A stretch of DNA of 64,000 nucleotides from Trichodelitschia bisporula (lineage: Eukaryota > Ascomycota > Dothideomycetes > Phaeotrichales > Phaeotrichaceae). The notes under the pieces are model-generated. The model had not been told where the DNA came from. It saw nothing but the letters and a program-made list of their open reading frames with translations, and searched no databases. Each line of letters begins with the position of its first letter. The first letter of the stretch is position 1. The stretch covers positions 1,003,933 to 1,067,932 of the forward strand of contig ML996692.1 in NCBI GenBank assembly GCA_010356995.1. Reading direction: 5' to 3'. Below are positions 32,717-44,800 of the stretch, in pieces. Both the position numbers and the translations under genes were made by a program.

Positions 32717-33862
32717 CTACCGGACACTGTCTTGTCCCCACCTCCCGGCGGGGTTACGCGTTCGTTTTGACGCGTTGTGACGGTTCAGAAAATTTTGCAC
32801 CCTTTGCTGCTCGGCAACATGTGCCTTGACCTTGTCGAGGGACATTGGCGTTAGGGAGCCTTTCCACGGATCGCCTTTGACGATATACTCGTCGAAGTAC
32901 CTGGTCCCCATGTTGAACGTCTCTAATGTCTTGACGTAGGTGCGTCGAGGAAGGGTTGCGCCCCCCTCCAGTTCTAGAACAGGCAAGCCATTATGGCCCG
33001 ACTCATTCCCATGGCGTATGAGGAGGTGCTGGCGCCTCACATCCTTATTTTTGTATTTTTCCGTAACCGTTTTTCCTCTACAAGACGACAGGATCGCAAA
33101 TGTTGCTTTCCCCTGCTCGTCCGGATTGGATAAAATGAGAACCGGGTGTTCATAAGCATTGTCACGTCCCAGTTCATTGTGGACATTTGACTCCGGCGCT
33201 ATTTGGTCCTTGCGGGGCAAGTACAATATCCGTCCAGCCCGGACGTTGTCCTCACAGAAGTCGGGCTTGGAACGGTCCGGACCGTTGTTTTTGGGCTTGA
33301 CGTCGGACTCAATCTTTGCGGGGTCTTGGCCGCTGTTCTCGTCCGTCTCGCTCGTGTCATGCTCGACGGGGTCCTGGCCGCTGTTCTCGGCCGTCTCGCC
33401 GGTGTCAATCTCATTAGACACCTGACCGCTGTTTTGGTCCGTCACGATGGTGTCAACTTTGGGACCGAGGGGCTGTTGGGTCGGGTTCATTGTTCCCCTC
33501 CAGGGATCCTTCATCTTCTTTGCTTTGTCGGGCGATATTTCGCGCCGTTTGCCCTCTGTGAAAATAGGAGCATTTGAAGCTCGGTGTTCAGCTGGCGGGC
33601 CAGATGAATCGAGGTATTTCGATGGAGCGTGGGCCTAGGTTGCTGTTGGCGAAGGTGACGAGAAGTTAGGTGATTGTGCGCTTACAGAATTTCTTCCCCG
33701 GGTAGAATCTGACTCTGCTGAAGGTTGTGTGTTCTCCGCGGTCTTGTGCGTGGGGGAAAGTAGTTCACACCCAAGCCGTCGTTTTTGGGGAGGGATGTAT
33801 AGTTGCTTAGGCACTGCGAAGTTGAGGGTTGTGAGGGAATGGGTTTGAGTCTGAGTTGCCAT
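32717..33862 (-). CDS. Uncharacterised fungal protein with 16-residue tandem repeats
   Basis: Exons 33862-33686 and 33634-32717 with a 51-bp intron (GTAAGC...CTAG, branch CACCTAAC) give 364 residues. I do not know its function. Residues 1-126 are disordered. Residues 127-174 are three 16-residue units of the type NSGQDPVEHDTSETDE. The globular part starts at RAGRILYLPRKDQI and has EHPVLILSNPDEQGKATFAILSSCRGKTVTEKYKNKD, then GLPVLELEGGATLPRRTYVKT. I have met similar block orders in other ascomycete hypotheticals. A G-x-I-x-x-L-P start followed by HPVLILS and a second strand loosely recalls the small beta barrel of the PemK/MazF group; this is a weak structural guess. There is no signal peptide or helix. 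Two open exons joining in frame and conserved-looking blocks argue that it is real. Confidence 0.62.
33290..33433 (-). repeat. 48-bp coding minisatellite, three units
   Basis: Within the preceding gene, three consecutive 16-codon units begin NSGQ or NSGQDP and end near DE/PK. A fourth begins as NNGP and breaks down. Units differ by several substitutions, so the array is not newly expanded. Confidence 0.75.
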
Positions 33863-34770
33863 CGTGTCACTAGAGAATGGGAGTGAAAACGGCAGTTGAG
33901 ATGATTATCGTCACTGAGGGTTGGATAAAGCTTGGGTGATATCGTCGCGTAGCGTTAGGTACGGCTTGGATATCACAGAATGAGGAAGGCTGGAGAGTGA
34001 CTGAAGGGGGATCAGGCACCTTTTGTGACTTCGAAGCTGCGGTCGACGTATGCGATCGCTACCCTGAACCAGTATTCTCAGGTGTGCGTCCGCTCTCCGT
34101 TGATCTGGCACGGTTGCCAGCGAGTCGTCAGGCCATACGCGTCCGTCGCCGACCTATAACATTGTGGAAGGGTGATATCACGCTACGTGGGATTGCGAGT
34201 CTAGTACAGAGACAGTGGGACCGTAAAATGGAAAGCCATTTTGGGCTAGAGTTCGAGTGAGCGTCAGTACGTATATAAGGGGCCCGGGAATCGCCTTAAC
34301 TTGGACTTCGAACCTTTCTCGCTCCCTCGATGAATCGTGCTGTGATGTCTTCCCAATGCTGTGTCAGCCGACGATGGATAGTGACGATGATGGAGATACG
34401 GGAGATTGGGGAGTCCGGAATCGACACACTGAAGGACCAGGCTGCTGAGGATACGGACGGGGAGTCGGGAGATCGTGAGCGCTTCACTCGCAGTTATTTG
34501 CCATGACGTAGCAGTACCCTTGGGTAGCTGACGTCTGCGATGCGAAGGATAGTTCCTGAAGCTAATACGACATGGTTAGGGGTGCCACGTGCCAGTCGAG
34601 CGTGGCATGGACTTTGGTTCTCAGGGTATCGGGGTTCCGGCTATCCAGCCTTACCATGTCCACCCCACCCTATGGCACTGTTGGTCGCAACCATTCGCAA
34701 ATATCGAAAGACAGAAATGGTGATAGAAAAAATATTGCATCACGGTCGCAAGGCGTGGTAGGTCCACTTT
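33863..34770. other. Intergenic region between two minus-strand genes
   Basis: Contains a TATATAAGG TATA-like element near 34271 on the plus strand, but no supported plus-strand gene follows it. An 87-codon frame at 33997-34260 lacks any domain. Probably promoter of the repeat-protein gene plus 3' flank of the large transporter. Confidence 0.5.
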
Positions 34771-37700
34771 CTATTCGAGTAGCTTATTCAATCGGCGAAT
34801 TTCCGTCCAGCGGCTCTGGCTGCCCATCTCTAACAAGCTCATGCGCCGCATCTTTCCACTTGGATTCCCAACAACAACAGGCTTCCACTCTGGATCCTGC
34901 ATCTGCTCAGTCCATTCATTCGTATTGACGCGCGTTCCCAGAGAATGGTCGGGGAGTACACGAATACTGCGGAACCGCCATAGCGAGAGGGTCAAGAGTA
35001 CGGTTAGGATGGCGAGGATGATCGCAACCACCCCGGTGCTCAGTCGGGCACCCAAGTTGCGCGTCAAGGAACCTCCCCCTTCAGTGGCACAAGCGGCGAA
35101 GACGAATCCAAGAGATTGCATCATGAACACGCCAGCAGCGACGCGCGGAAAGGACGAATAATTAGTGCGCCGGCGTCGAACATCTTCAGCAAGACTTTGA
35201 AGCCGATGGCGCGAGTTGACCCCTGGTTGCAGGTCTGACGTGTCGAATGTCTCCATGACGAGTCCCATACATTCAGCGATGGCAAGGTTGGAAAGGAAGC
35301 CTACAGTCCCAGCAAAAAGAATCGGCGCCATGAAGTGCACCGACACTCCGGGACTGGTGACGGTGTATGCCGCGCCGGCGAGTGGTAGCAGGGTCATGAA
35401 GATGAGGCGGCGAGCTAAGTGCGAGGACCAAGAAATCTCACGATCGAACGTCATGCTGTCGGTACGCGGCCCCTGCTTACGATCTCGACTGAGAAGACTG
35501 GCCTTCGACAGTGGTACCGCTAGGAGAGCGCCAACGCTGATCGAAAAGACACCTAAGCCTACGAATTTGGGTTGGAGCCGGTAACTGCGAGAAAGGAGCG
35601 CACCCAAAAGCTAAAAGATCAGGAGAACCCCACATTTTTTTGGAAGACTGACGACTCACGATGATGACTAACACAACCATTGCATAGATCCATGCAACGT
35701 ACACAGCCAGAATGACGAAGCCCTGCTGGCGAAGCATTCGCTGGTTGAGCACTAACCCGGCCCAAACTTCTTGCAGCCAGTTTCGCGGCGACACCCCCGT
35801 CACATGAAGTTTAGCCTCCCCCCAGATCGTCGTCTCCAGAAGCTTCTCCTCGCTGTCGATATTCAGACGTACGGTGCGTCGGTGTGCCGAACGGCGAGTT
35901 TCCGGCATGATAACATTGATCACGATAACGCAGGAGATCACGATGATGGTAACGTAAAATCCCCAGGCAGGATTCAACGGCCCGATAATCGCCGCTCCGC
36001 AAAAAAATCCGACACCGATGGAGCCGATGAAGCACCATGTCCAGATTCCAAGCCATACGCCCATACCGCCACCGTCCCGCCGAATGTCATTGTATACCAC
36101 GATTTCTTGGTGCGGGCGGCTGCTCTGCAGAGAGGCGCCGAAGAGGTCTAAAAGGACAGTGAAGCAGTTGACGTTGGCGAATCCGAGCACAAGACCAGTG
36201 CAGAATCGGCAGATGACGACACTCAGGTGAAAGAACCGCAGTTTCGGCGTCCGGAACAAGCTCACGATGACAGCCTGCGGAAATTGTAACGGGAGTATAA
36301 TCGCTAGCGCACCAAGAATGTAAGGCTTTCGTCCGTGGAGCAGAGGCAACGGCCACGTAAGGAACGTAGTAATTGCGAGTCCGAAGTACAACCTGACGAA
36401 ATTAGCCTAGCGCAGAGTATGATGGGCAAAGTCTAGACGCACAGGACATTCCCCCGGATGACCTCGTGCCGTTGGTCTGCCAGCTGGAACTGAATCCGAG
36501 GCACCATTCCCGCCTGCAGAACAGTAAGCACCAGTAGCGGCAGCAGAGCAACGATGCTAATCTCACGTAGATTCCAACCACGAATCCAATGATTCCCGTA
36601 TTGATGCACGCAACGGTCGCGACAATCCGCTTTCTGGGCGTACTCCATTTCCTCGCAATCGGGTGGCGTCTCGAATGGTGAAGATGCGGTGAGTGATCTC
36701 TCGAATCGGATTTAAAGTGGGCAATCCGTCTCAAGCGGTGATGACCTTTCTCGGGATCCACATGCTCCTCATACTGCGGGCTCGAAAACGGCAGAGGGCG
36801 CCGCGGCGTTTTCGTGCGTTCAGACTCCCAGCTCAGAGGCACAGGCGGAGCAGGCTCCTCAGCGATTCCCTCAACCAAAGTATTGTGACGGCGGGGAGCC
36901 CACGGCTCGGGAGCAGGATCTGTGGGCTGGTGAGAGGGTTTGCGGTGGCGGAGGGTAGACCCATCGGAAAGTGGAGCGGCTTGTGAGGGGATGTCGGTCG
37001 CGTCTGGATACTTTGTGCTCGGTTTCCGTCCCATCCAATGCTCTTCTTGAGGCTGACCGAAATCTCTCACCACCGGCTCAGGATTTTGCGGCCTCGAAAG
37101 CTTACGTGCAGGCGTCGGTGGACGTATTGAGGTCCTGCGGTCAGGCGTCGGCGGATGTACCGAAACCCTGCGATCAGGCGCATACTCCTCAGACGACGCC
37201 GAAGAATATAACTCATCGCTGGACAGCGACGAGGAAGTAACATCCTGAAACCGTTCAGCGTCTTGAAACGGATGATTCCCGCTCTCTTCGCTCTCCACCC
37301 TCAACAACATCCTCGGCCTCGGCGCCAGTGGCTCAGGTTTAACTACCGAAGCCCTGCGCATGGCATCGCGGGCGAGATCCATATTATGCTCCGCGGCACG
37401 CGGGCCCAAACGCTCTGCCTCGTGAACGAGCTTGTTTGCTTCCTCGATCAGGTCTTCGAACCGGTTGATTGCATCTGTCATGGGGTGGGCGGTGCTGCCG
37501 CGACGGAAGGGGTCCGGGACTGGCGTGGCGAGGGTGTGTGGAGATACAGAGCGGATGGTGTCTGGTGGGGGCGTGAGGGAGTGCTTGGGATGATCGGGGG
37601 CGTCGCTCGTGCCTTCGAGAGTGGGGAACGAGCGGTGGGTTCGCAGGGGCTTCGGGTTTGGAGAAGTGCTCGTGGGCGTGAGCGTGGACGAAACGCTGAC

Positions 37701-38087
37701 AGTGGAGAGACTCGCGGCGCGAGAGTGGTGACGGGCTGGCGGGGTGTGGATTTGAGGTAAGTGACGGGGTGCTTCTGACGTGGTAACTAATCTTTCAGGG
37801 CCGGCAGCTCTTTCATAATGTCGAGGGACTGAAGGAGGACAGCGTTCTGGGGGAGGAAGGGTTGCTAGGTTGGCCGCATTGTCGGTCTTTTCATGGTACG
37901 GGGCGTCAGGAGGAGGGCGGCCTGGCGACTGTGGGTCTTGCGACGACTGTATGAAGGAGCCGGGAACCTTGGGAGATGCCGATGTAGGGGCGGCACCCAG
38001 CCTGGATACGGGCTTCCCGCTGAGCCATGGCAGACGGGACTTGGTAGGATATTGCGTAAATGTGCCTTTGACAGGCTCGGCGCTCAT
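34771..38087 (-). CDS. Large MFS transporter with about 490-residue disordered N-terminus
   Basis: Exons 38087-36567, 36513-36443, 36392-35660 and 35610-34771 give 1054 residues; introns are 53, 50 and 49 bp. The first 490 residues are Pro/Ser/Arg-rich, with repeats VSVHPPTPDRRTSIRPPTPARK and one likely amphipathic helix (NRFEDLIEEANKLVHEAERL). Helices begin at RKRIVATVACINTGIIGFVVGIY, which joins across intron 1 to AGMVPRIQFQLADQ. Family marks are GLAITTFLTWPLPLLHGRKPYIL, GFANVNCFTVLLDLFGASLQS, GGGMGVWLGIWTWCFIGSIGVGFFCG, NPAWGFYVTII and MPETRRSAHRR. After intron 3 come LLGALLSRSYRL and SNLAIAECMGLVMETFDTSDLQPG. This is a recurrent filamentous-fungal general-substrate MFS family; the cargo is unknown to me. 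The extra-long N-terminus is usual for this family and may be a regulatory tail. Confidence 0.9.
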
Positions 38088-38581
38088 TCTCGCCCTGTAC
38101 CGATGGGATGGTGGGCGAGGATGGGGGAGGGGAGATGATCTTAGGTGGGTTCGAGAGTTGCGTCAACAATAGGGTGGACAGGGAAGGCGTTTACGATTCA
38201 GCTGGATAGAGGCGAAAGAGAGGAACTGCGAATGGTGATAGGGCGTAGGAATGTGTGCTCAATCCGGGATTGGTATATGAAATGAGGGGTTGGGCCGAGA
38301 TGGATGGGGGAGGGAAGTGGATAGCGAGGCGGTTTGAGTGATAGCAAGGCGTGAAGTTGATAGAGTCTCGAAGTGTTGACCAGCAGGCTCAGGAGAGGAG
38401 AGAGCACTGGGCAGTTCCTCCCATGTTGAGACAACACTGGAGAGCAACTGACTTAAACCTACAGCGACGTTTATTAGGCCGAGCGAAGCGGAGCAAAGCG
38501 GAGCAAAGCGGAGCTTGATGGAACGGACACAGCTGTATATACTGGACTATGTACATACCTCGAGCCGAATCCGCGCTTTTC
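38088..38581. other. Short intergenic region with a decamer repeat
   Basis: Lies between the start of the large transporter and the stop of the nitrilase gene. A perfect-looking decamer (GCGGAGCAAA) repeats about three times at 38488-38514. No gene is seen. Confidence 0.55.
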
Positions 38582-39499
38582 TCACGACAGAGAGGGATCC
38601 GGATTCCCAATCTCTGCCTTGACCTCCTCACTAACATCGGGATAGACATCAAACCGACGTTGAGTGTAAATCGGAATGCCCTTCCTCGTCTCCTCGATCT
38701 TCTCCCCCGTCAGCTCTGCCGTGAGAATGCCCTCCTTCTCATCCAACTGCCCCAACACCGCCGCATTAGGATCCACAATCAAGCTATGTCCCCACGCATG
38801 ATAATCCGCCCCGGTATCCCGCGCCGGACTGCACAAGCCCACATAGACCTGATTATCCACCGCGCGAGCTCGCGCGAGCAACTCCCAATGCAGCGTACCC
38901 GTGGTCATATTAAACGCGCCAGGATAAAGCAGCAAAAACGCCCCCTTGCGCGCCGCAATCGTCGCAAGCTCAGGGAATCGCACATCGTAGCAAATGGCAA
39001 CCGCAATCTTCCCATACTCCGGTAAATCGATCATAGTGACCTTGTCCCCGGGGGACAACACCTCGCTCTCCTTGAACCGAATCTTGCCGGGGATATCAAT
39101 GTCGAAAAGATGCACCTTGCGATGCGTCGCAAGCAGCGTCCCATCCGGCCCAAATGTTAAGCTCGTATTAAACAGTTTCTCGCTCTTGGGCTCGAATTCC
39201 GGAATGCTCCCGCCGACGAGGTACACCTTCGCCTCGGCGGCGATGCGGGAGAGCGCGTGGAAGGTGGGGGATGCGGCTTCGGAGGGTGGGGAGGGGAGCA
39301 GTGTTTCCGCGTACTTGGGAAAGTAGGGCGTGCCGTACGGGGAGTTGAAGCATTCTGGGAGCACGACGATGCGCGCGCCGTGCTCGCGGGCTGCGGAGAG
39401 GACTTGTCGGCGGGCGGCGGCGAGGTTGTGTGTTTTATCGGCTGTGCAGGCGAGCTGGACAAGGGCGAGCTTGACGGGTTGCTTGAGGAGTTTGGCCAT
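38582..39499 (-). CDS. NIT3: Nit3/Nit2-type omega-amidase (nitrilase superfamily)
   Basis: Omega-amidases hydrolyse alpha-ketoglutaramate and alpha-ketosuccinamate, closing the glutamine transaminase route, and Nit1-like relatives repair deaminated glutathione. One exon of 305 residues. The catalytic triad is visible as E49 (VVLPECFNSPYG), K128 (HRKVHLFDIDIPG) and C170 (AICYDVRFPELA). The loops NTSLTFGPDG, RARAVDNQVYVGLCSPARD and YHAWGHSLIVDP follow the Nit3/NIT2 branch closely. There is no signal peptide, so cytosolic or mitochondrial matrix is likely. The preceding in-frame codon at 39523 is GTG; ATG 39499 is the first methionine and starts MAKLLKQPVKLALVQLA, as in relatives. Length fits (yeast Nit3 is 291). 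Confidence 0.95.
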   Translation of the reverse strand: MAKLLKQPVKLALVQLACTADKTHNLAAARRQVLSAAREHGARIVVLPECFNSPYGTPYFPKYAETLLPSPPSEAASPTFHALSRIAAEAKVYLVGGSIPEFEPKSEKLFNTSLTFGPDGTLLATHRKVHLFDIDIPGKIRFKESEVLSPGDKVTMIDLPEYGKIAVAICYDVRFPELATIAARKGAFLLLYPGAFNMTTGTLHWELLARARAVDNQVYVGLCSPARDTGADYHAWGHSLIVDPNAAVLGQLDEKEGILTAELTGEKIEETRKGIPIYTQRRFDVYPDVSEEVKAEIGNPDPSLS

Positions 39500-41816
39500 G
39501 GCGAAGGGGTTAATGGACGTCACAGAAGCTTTAGAGAGGGGTGATTGAGGGGTTTGATGGGAAGTTTAATGAGTGGTCGTTGGCATAGAGTAGTGAGCTG
39601 ACGTTGAGGCGTTTGCGGACACTTCCCTGTTTGGGGCTAGGATATCCCCGTTTATCTCCGCTATCAAGTGGATGGAGGAGACATCACTTCAACTGCTTGC
39701 AACGCTGAGAGATGGGCCTCGCCTATTGTGTCTTCTAATAAGAGTATGGGTCTTCGATTTTGAATTCGGACAAGAGCAAGTCATCACAGATGAACAATGA
39801 TGCTGAGTTCCGGCAACCGGGACAGAGCAGTGGCAAATTAGGCACCCGGCCGAGTACAACTTCGTCATCACTGCTCTGCCGAGTGCTACATACTACTTAT
39901 GCCATCAATCGGCTGGAGATTTAATGAGCAAGGGGCTTCGTCTCCCCCGTACTTGTGATATAAGCTCAGCGAGTTCATCGATATCGATTCGTCAAGCTTT
40001 CCCCCTCGATATGGCCTGAGTGTCGGCGAGTAATCACATAGCACCAGATATACATCCGTGGAGACATAGTTAACTACGTACTCGATATACGAATGAATGC
40101 CTTGAGCGCCGTCTACACACTGTCCCGCAGGACTTCTTACCCGGGAGTCAGAGACTCGTCCAGTCTTCCCTACAGTGCTTCGTCTCGAGCCGCTCAGGCT
40201 TTCCCGCATCTTTAGAGAACAATAGCCTGAATAGCAACCTGATTCCAAGCCGTTGTTGTTGACTCTGGCATTCATTCGCCAGCCAAGCTCCATAGGCACA
40301 GCGGACCTGAGACGTAGACACGACCGTCAATGGCATCAACCCGTGATGGACAATGGCACATGGACAATGACACATTTTTTCAGGCTTCAAGGTAGATAAA
40401 TAGTTGTAAATATACTCAACGAAATCCTACTCCTTATCCTCATCCTCATCCTCATCCTCGATCCCATCCTCTCCTTCACCCTCACCCTCGTCCTCGTCCC
40501 CATCTCTGATCCACATCCTCGACCCTCACGATCGAGCCTCAACACCATCCCCGAGCCAATATCACTATCCCCGAAAATCTGCAGCTCCAGCTTCGACATC
40601 ATGACATCTACTCCTACGCTCTCGAACTCTTATATCTGCAAAACGTCACCGGGCAACTGCTGCCGCCGCAGCTGCAGTGGATGGCCCAATGGCTACCTAA
40701 AAAAGTAATGTCGCATCCCATCCTCAACTTTTGCAGAGGGGGAGCGTCATTACTTTTCCGACTAGCCTCACCCTCGCACTCTCGTCGTGATATCGACTGA
40801 TCACCATCAGCTTCAGTCTCCGTATCAATTTCCTACAGATATCTGTTCTCTACCGGGTACTATTGTCAATTTCCCCCATCTTCTAACATCAAATCCTCAT
40901 TCACTTAACCTTTCACCCCCAGGATCCTCTCTCGATCCGTTATCTTTATTCCAACCCGAACCATCAGTCTCCACCGGCTCTCATCATCCCCTCAACATCA
41001 CATTCACATTCCACACAGCATATTTCTCTGACGATTACATTAGACTACGATTACATCGAATCATCCGGCGCTCATATCCGCCTTTCACGTAATCATCAAA
41101 GAAGTCTCGCATCAGCAGAATCCATCATCCCAGCATGTCGACCAGCCTCTCCTCGCATAACTTCACCGAACACGAACGTCGAAAACGCTCCCGTCGGAAA
41201 AGTCCGGAAACAGGACAGTCGGGTTACCGCAAATCAAGATCGTCGAAAGCCTTGCTGTCGTCATAATCTCGCTTTCTCGAATGCTGCTATCGTCGTCTTT
41301 TCAGCGCATCGTCGAATTTCCACACCGTTTGGAAACATATCGTGCCCACTTCGCCACACACTACACTCCGAACTCCCGATAATGCGATCCAGTCCGCGCC
41401 GTAAAGCAAAGAATGCAATCGAACCCGAGACCTCCGCACCATATCAAACCCACCAGATCACGCAATGCACCCGAACCCCGCGAAAAAACACACCTAGGAA
41501 ATCCGCCACCGCCGCACATGTCCCGCCAGACCGCCGCCCGCACGTACATCCAGCAATTAAAGGACCGAATATCCATCACCCTCAACAATCAACCACATCA
41601 AAGAACACACCCCATGAAGATCCGTCACCCGTCAGGATCTCAAAATAAATCGTAGTGAGAAGAAAAGCACTCTGGGGAAGGGGGAAGATTATGTTACAAA
41701 GAGTTGACAGATGCCCAGGTCAAACATATCAGCCACTGGACATCATCACACACAGATGCGGGCGATGCTGCGCTCGAAAACGTCAATAAACCCGCACCAT
41801 ACACCTGATGCACCAC
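39500..41816. other. 2.3-kb gap without a supported gene
   Basis: Between two minus-strand genes. Holds a CCTCAT-type microsatellite (40431-40500) and a pyrimidine-rich, AT-moderate zone (40787-41300) with CTAAC and CACTTAAC words followed by CAG. That could be an intron in an untranslated leader, but I cannot join it to a coding exon. Open frames near 41382-41655 are Pro/His/Arg-rich and featureless. Confidence 0.5.
40431..40500. repeat. CCTCAT-type microsatellite
   Basis: Plus strand reads repeated CCTCAT hexamers, then decays into CCTCACCCTCGTCCTCGTCC-like triplets. Simple-sequence repeat; no gene assigned. Confidence 0.7.
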
Positions 41817-44800
41817 CTAAAGCACGCCATAGGCGTGCAAGGTGAGCACAGATACAAGCGTAGCCAGGCACAGCAGACACATGCCGGCAAACAACCAGAG
41901 AGCAACGCACTTCTGACGCCGCCCGAACCGATCGACCTTGTACTTTGTCAGATACCCAATAAGAGGATCAAACCCATCACAAGCGAAGATGATGTAAAAG
42001 GGTGGAAAGAGGGCAAGAACACCCACAGCGATCCAGCTGAGCTTGTTTTGCAGCTTCATCGCTTCCGTCTGCTTCACCGCATTCGGGGTGAGCAAAGTGG
42101 ACATCCGCTTGTCCGCATTGCCGTTGTTCCCGCCGGGGCGGATGAACGGCGTAGTCGTACTCGTCGGGAACTCAGTCAGCGCGTTTTCCTCGTCATGCAC
42201 GGACTGGCGCGTCGACCGGCCACCGGGAGGCTGCAGCTTCGCACATGTGGCGTCGTTGTTCGGGTCGTGGGGACTCTCCGGGCCGTGGCCTTGGATCCAG
42301 AGGGGCTGCAGACTGGTCTGGCGAATGACGGAGCGACGCGAACCCTTGGACGACGACGAGGGGACACGCGACTTGCCGCCGCGCAGCCCGCGCATGTCCT
42401 GCAGCTCAATGCCGCCGGCACTGCTGCTGGTTCCGACCGACGGAGTCATGACGCGAGCACCGCGAGGCAGCGGGACGATCGTGGCGCCCAGTTTCGCGCC
42501 CAGGCTCGCGGCGGGGTGGTTGTACATACCCACCTTCGTGCTATTGCTCGAAGTAGGATGGTTGTACATCCCCACCTTCGTCGTGCTGTTGCTCGCGGCA
42601 GGATGATGGTACATCCCCACCTTCGTCGTGCTAAAGTTCGCAGCAGGGTGGTTGTACATCATACCCAGCTTCTGGCCCTGCTCGTACGCCGGGCTAGACG
42701 GCAGGTTCGCATTCTCCATCGTCACAAGCGGAGAACCCTTGGGAGGCTTAGCCGCCGAGCTCAGATTCGCAAGGCTGCTGCCGGCCAGCTTCATCCCCGT
42801 GCCGCCTGGGCTGCCAGTCAGGTTGGCGTGACGACCCAGCTTCGTCATGTTGTCCATGGAGTATTCGCCTTGGAGCTGCTGGGGGGCGATGGGCTGGCTC
42901 GGGCCGGACCCGTACTCGATGCCGTCGTGGGGCTCTGGGCTCAGCTCGTTGTTCGGAATGCCGTGGATCACCGGAGCCGTCATGGGAGTGCTGTGGGAAT
43001 GACCCTGATTGCTGACTTCGGATGGGCGGCCAGCCTCGAGATCGTACATCGCATCATCCGGGTGCTCGTTCGCGTTGTTGCCGCGGTTTTGGAACGCAGG
43101 GATATCGCTGACGTTACCTCCATGGTGTATTCCACCGAAGGGATCCTGGTGCACGATATTGCCCTGCTCAGTGACCCAGCTCTTGAAGCCATTGTTGCTG
43201 TAAAGCACTTTGGCTTGATAGGGGACATCTTCGGCATCAGAGCCGGAGACGATCTGTGCTTGGCGATCAACATTGCCAGCTTGCAGGACAGTCTCATCAT
43301 GATCAACTTGGATGCCACGACCTTCGATAAACGCACTATCACCCTGCTCATGCTTGTTGGCTTGTTCAACCTCGCTGTTGCCTTCGGAGAACTCCCAGAC
43401 ATCGTCCGGACTGATCCGTCCAGGGACCTTGGGAGCGTAGACAATAGGGGTTGAGAACCGCTGGAGACTGAGAAACGGATTATTGCTCCTACTGCTTGAA
43501 CCAGAGTTGCGAGACCCAGCTTTGTTCGTGAATATCGCTGGGCTCTGCTCGGCAGGGCCTCTGTACCGCTGAGCATAAGACGAGCTCATGATAGGCGACA
43601 AGGCCTGAGTGGCCATCCGATCGCTCGAATTGCGGTTGATCAGACGTTGAAGACCACCGTAGCTAGTGTAGTCCGCCATGGAAGACTCTCTGTTGGATGC
43701 TGGAGACGGTTCAACAGTCTCCCAGCCATCGCTGACCCCAGACGCCCGCTTGTCGTTAGTGCGAAGCGAATATGTGCGCTTCCACATGGGAGGAATCGTC
43801 GCATCGACCGGATGCTGGATTCGAGAGTTGCTGGACTCTTGGCTGGGACCACCAGTGATGTTGGACATCCCACTGTACCGGTTCTCGTCCTTGTTTCTCT
43901 TACCCGACCGACCAACCTCAACCGAGCGATCCTGCTCCGCTGGGGAAGGCAGATTCGGCACCGACTGAAAGTTTTGGTACTTGTTATTCCTAAACGGCGA
44001 ATCACGGTCAACCTGAGAAGGCGAGTTTTCGGTACCGGAGCCCGAGGGAGTCGAGTCAGCCTGCGCCAGTCGATTGGCTTGCATCCGGAGGAAGGCGCGT
44101 TGAGTGGGCGTGAACTCCGGAACGGACTGAAACCCAGGAATGTCACTCTTGTAGGTGATAGGCGACAACTTCGGAGCTGGGACAGGCGTCCAAGGAGGGC
44201 CCCCAGAAATATCATTACCGTTCTCGTCAAGCCCCAGCAGCTCGTTGGTGTCGGGCTCGCGGCTGAGTCGACTCTGATGGGACAGTCCGGGCAGCTCGGG
44301 GTTGAGCCTCAGCAGTTCGGCGGTATCTCCGTATGACTCCATGGAGAATGGGTTGGATGATTCCGCCTCGGGGCGCTGGCCCGCGGGACGGAAAACTGGG
44401 AACGGAGGCTTGACGTGGGTGTAAGGCACAGCCTCGTCGTCCTCGTCCTCCCACTCGTATGAATCATCTTCTGTGTCGTGAGCAACCCCCTTCCCTTTCT
44501 GACTATGGCTGTAGTAGACGCCTCCGTCGTCCGCATGATCATTGCCGGCATCAGCTTCATGCCCTTCAGTCACAAGACCCAGGCCACCGCTGCGGGAATG
44601 CGGAGCACCACCTGGCTGCCGCGCATGAATGGAGTGTTGCGAAGCACCTACTCGAAAGGAGTGGTTCGAGTCAGAGTATGTGGAACCCATCTGATCACCG
44701 TAACCTTGAATCAAATCGCTGACCAGGGATGAGTTGTGCTGATACGGATGCGGATTGTCAGCGCCAACAGCAGGCGCGTCATCCTCAGATGTATCGTTGC

